Of a DNA stretch of 64,000 bases, positions 62,984 to 64,000 are shown in pieces. This stretch comes from Micavibrio_C sp046294845 (lineage in GTDB: Bacteria; Pseudomonadota; Alphaproteobacteria; Micavibrionales; Micavibrionaceae): positions 744,001 through 808,000 of the forward strand of contig JBKBNU010000001.1 in assembly GCA_046294845.1 (NCBI GenBank), in the 5' to 3' direction. The notes beneath the pieces are model-generated. The model had not been told where the DNA came from and did not search any database. It worked only from the letters and a program-made list of their open reading frames with translations. The position numbers and the translations under genes are program-made. How positions within the stretch are numbered: the first letter of the stretch is position 1; the number at the start of each line of letters is the position of its first letter.

Positions 62984-63526
62984 ATGCTGAGCGATGCATT
63001 CAAAGAACTATTGACGATTGAAGAAGGCCGCCTTGAGGCCATTCACGCTGATTGCCTTCCTTTTGCGAAAGAGGGTGATGCGGAAGCTTCCGGTGTTCAC
63101 CGTCATGTGGTCAAGGAAGTGGGCGAGATTCTTGATCTGGTGCGAGCGTTCCGTGCGGTGAATGAAACCGATCCCGATAAGCAGCGCGCAGAAATGAACA
63201 AATACAAAATTCTTTCCGAGAAGAGTATGAACTTATCGGCCTTTCTCTTCAGCAATAGTCATTGTGCCGGTCAATTCCGCAATGCCGTTTTACAAAGCCA
63301 CGGGGCGATGATGAATACGATTGCCCGCGAACAAATCCTGACGATTGTCGATTTGGGTTGGCGTATTATCGAAGGCATGAATGCGCGGGACAAACAAAAA
63401 CTGGCAGAGCAAGGCATAGTCCTGGAGACTTCGCCTGAGGCTAATACAAATCAACAAGGGAACAAATCCCCCACTCGTGCTTCCCATTTGCGGTTGGTAT
63501 CTACTGAGCAGAATATTTCCCCGTAA
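62984..63526 (+). CDS. Hypothetical protein, tandem paralogue B, 180 aa
   Basis: Paralogue of the previous gene, with MLSDAFKELL, IHADCLPFAK, FLFSNSHCAGQFRNAVLQ and IAREQILTIVDLGW; the extra length is a disordered C-terminal tail (EANTNQQGNKSPTR). I choose ATG 62984 because its product aligns with the start of paralogue A; the ATG at 62939 would add 15 unrelated residues. The shared N-S-H-C segment suggests a functional or metal site. Confidence 0.75.
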   Translation: MLSDAFKELLTIEEGRLEAIHADCLPFAKEGDAEASGVHRHVVKEVGEILDLVRAFRAVNETDPDKQRAEMNKYKILSEKSMNLSAFLFSNSHCAGQFRNAVLQSHGAMMNTIAREQILTIVDLGWRIIEGMNARDKQKLAEQGIVLETSPEANTNQQGNKSPTRASHLRLVSTEQNISP

Positions 63527-63542
63527 TTGTTACGCTATAAAA

Positions 63543-63561
63543 TTGTGTGACAACTACACAA
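63543..63561. promoter_or_regulatory. Inverted repeat upstream of the last gene
   Basis: TTGTGT (63543-63548), 7 nt, ACACAA (63556-63561). TATAAA lies just upstream at 63536-63541. The geometry could be an operator at a promoter for the gene at 63610, but the -35 box is unclear. Confidence 0.35.
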
Positions 63562-63609
63562 GAACACCCTAGTCTGTTAAGAATAATAAAAAAAACCGAC
63601 AGGGATGCT

Positions 63610-64000
63610 ATGGAAGATAACAGGGTTCAAAGGCTGGATCGCCTTTGCGAAGAGCTGGAAAATTTGCGTGACCGTTTTGATCGGCGCAGCAAGCAAAATT
63701 GGTCTTCAATCACTGATGCCTATATGAATGGTTTGATGCTGCGTGGCGTATCATCGGCTTTTTCTGTTCTTTCCCGCCTTTGCAGTTTTTTCCATCATCA
63801 TGCCGATCAAAAGGGCGCTCTGCCCCTTACAGTCAGGGATGAGTATTTTGATCTGATTGTCGAGACCTCTACAGAGGCTTGTGCCTTGCGGAGTCTGGCT
63901 AACAAGAACATGAACCGTGTGGGATCTGCTCCCGGGGCGCTGGGCCGTTTGTCCCCCTATTTCCTTAGTGTGGTCTTGCGTGAGCGTGAAGAGATCGTGA
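63610..64000 (+). CDS. Hypothetical protein (3' truncated by window edge)
   Basis: The frame opens at ATG 63610 with AGGGA 5 nt before and stays open for 130 codons to the window end. It begins MEDNRVQRLDRLCEELENLRDRFDRR, a probable coiled coil, then a helical region. Its later part (ACALRSLANKNMNRVG...LREREEIV) is faintly like the paralogous pair just upstream, so it might be a third, more diverged member. Function is unknown. Confidence 0.7.
   Translation, partial: MEDNRVQRLDRLCEELENLRDRFDRRSKQNWSSITDAYMNGLMLRGVSSAFSVLSRLCSFFHHHADQKGALPLTVRDEYFDLIVETSTEACALRSLANKNMNRVGSAPGALGRLSPYFLSVVLREREEIV

Overview
The window is a chromosomal segment of an alphaproteobacterium of intermediate GC content. 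The alphaproteobacterial assignment rests on PleD and DivK response regulators side by side, an EipB/DUF1849 envelope protein, a SapC-family protein, the mutM-rpsT-dnaA gene order and an adrenodoxin-type ferredoxin. A Dot/Icm-like (type IVB) coupling-protein cluster hints at a lineage such as Micavibrionales or another Rhodospirillales-like group; that placement is inference only.

Layout. 1-2042: groES (5' end missing) and groEL with a strong terminator. 2100-9489: two unknown proteins, mutM, a small exported protein, rpsT, dnaA, dnaN and recF. 9514-14911: a DMT-type transporter, gyrB and argS, with a palindromic interspersed repeat between the last two. 14946-20154 (minus): dotM, an anchored unknown, dotL and an anchored pilin-like protein. 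20510: tRNA-Thr. 20766-27829: a compact AT-richer island bounded by the tRNA-Met gene at 27829-27904 and a diverged copy of that tRNA's 3' half at 20766. It holds an integrase remnant, a structured phage-type RNA region, a GIY-YIG protein, an RloA-like ATPase behind a perfect operator palindrome, a DUF5343 + Swt1-HEPN pair and a small-protein/membrane-protein pair. This is the most likely place for an undescribed defence or toxin system.

28046-43497 returns to housekeeping: dienelactone hydrolase, GNAT acetyltransferase, mnmA, an FAD/NAD(P)-binding protein, two LOG paralogues, ferredoxin, cysteine desulfurase, an alpha/beta hydrolase, bcp, a 1089-residue AsmA-like protein, tyrS, anmK and a Sua5/TsaC protein. 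The cysteine desulfurase, ferredoxin and MnmA together suggest a sulfur-relay/Fe-S theme. 43594-43749 is a 51-residue gene with a near-consensus promoter. 44000-49284 holds a lytic transglycosylase, an acyl-CoA dehydrogenase, a Cys-rich exported protein, an HTH/coiled-coil protein and SapC.

49617-54536 is a ugd-cysD-cysNC-cysQ run that makes UDP-glucuronate and PAPS and removes PAP. 54533-59469 holds an exported protein, pleD, divK, eipB and a second diguanylate cyclase with a sigma-54-type promoter. 59747-64000 holds a small exported protein, aspS, a tandem pair of paralogous unknown proteins and a third gene cut by the window end.
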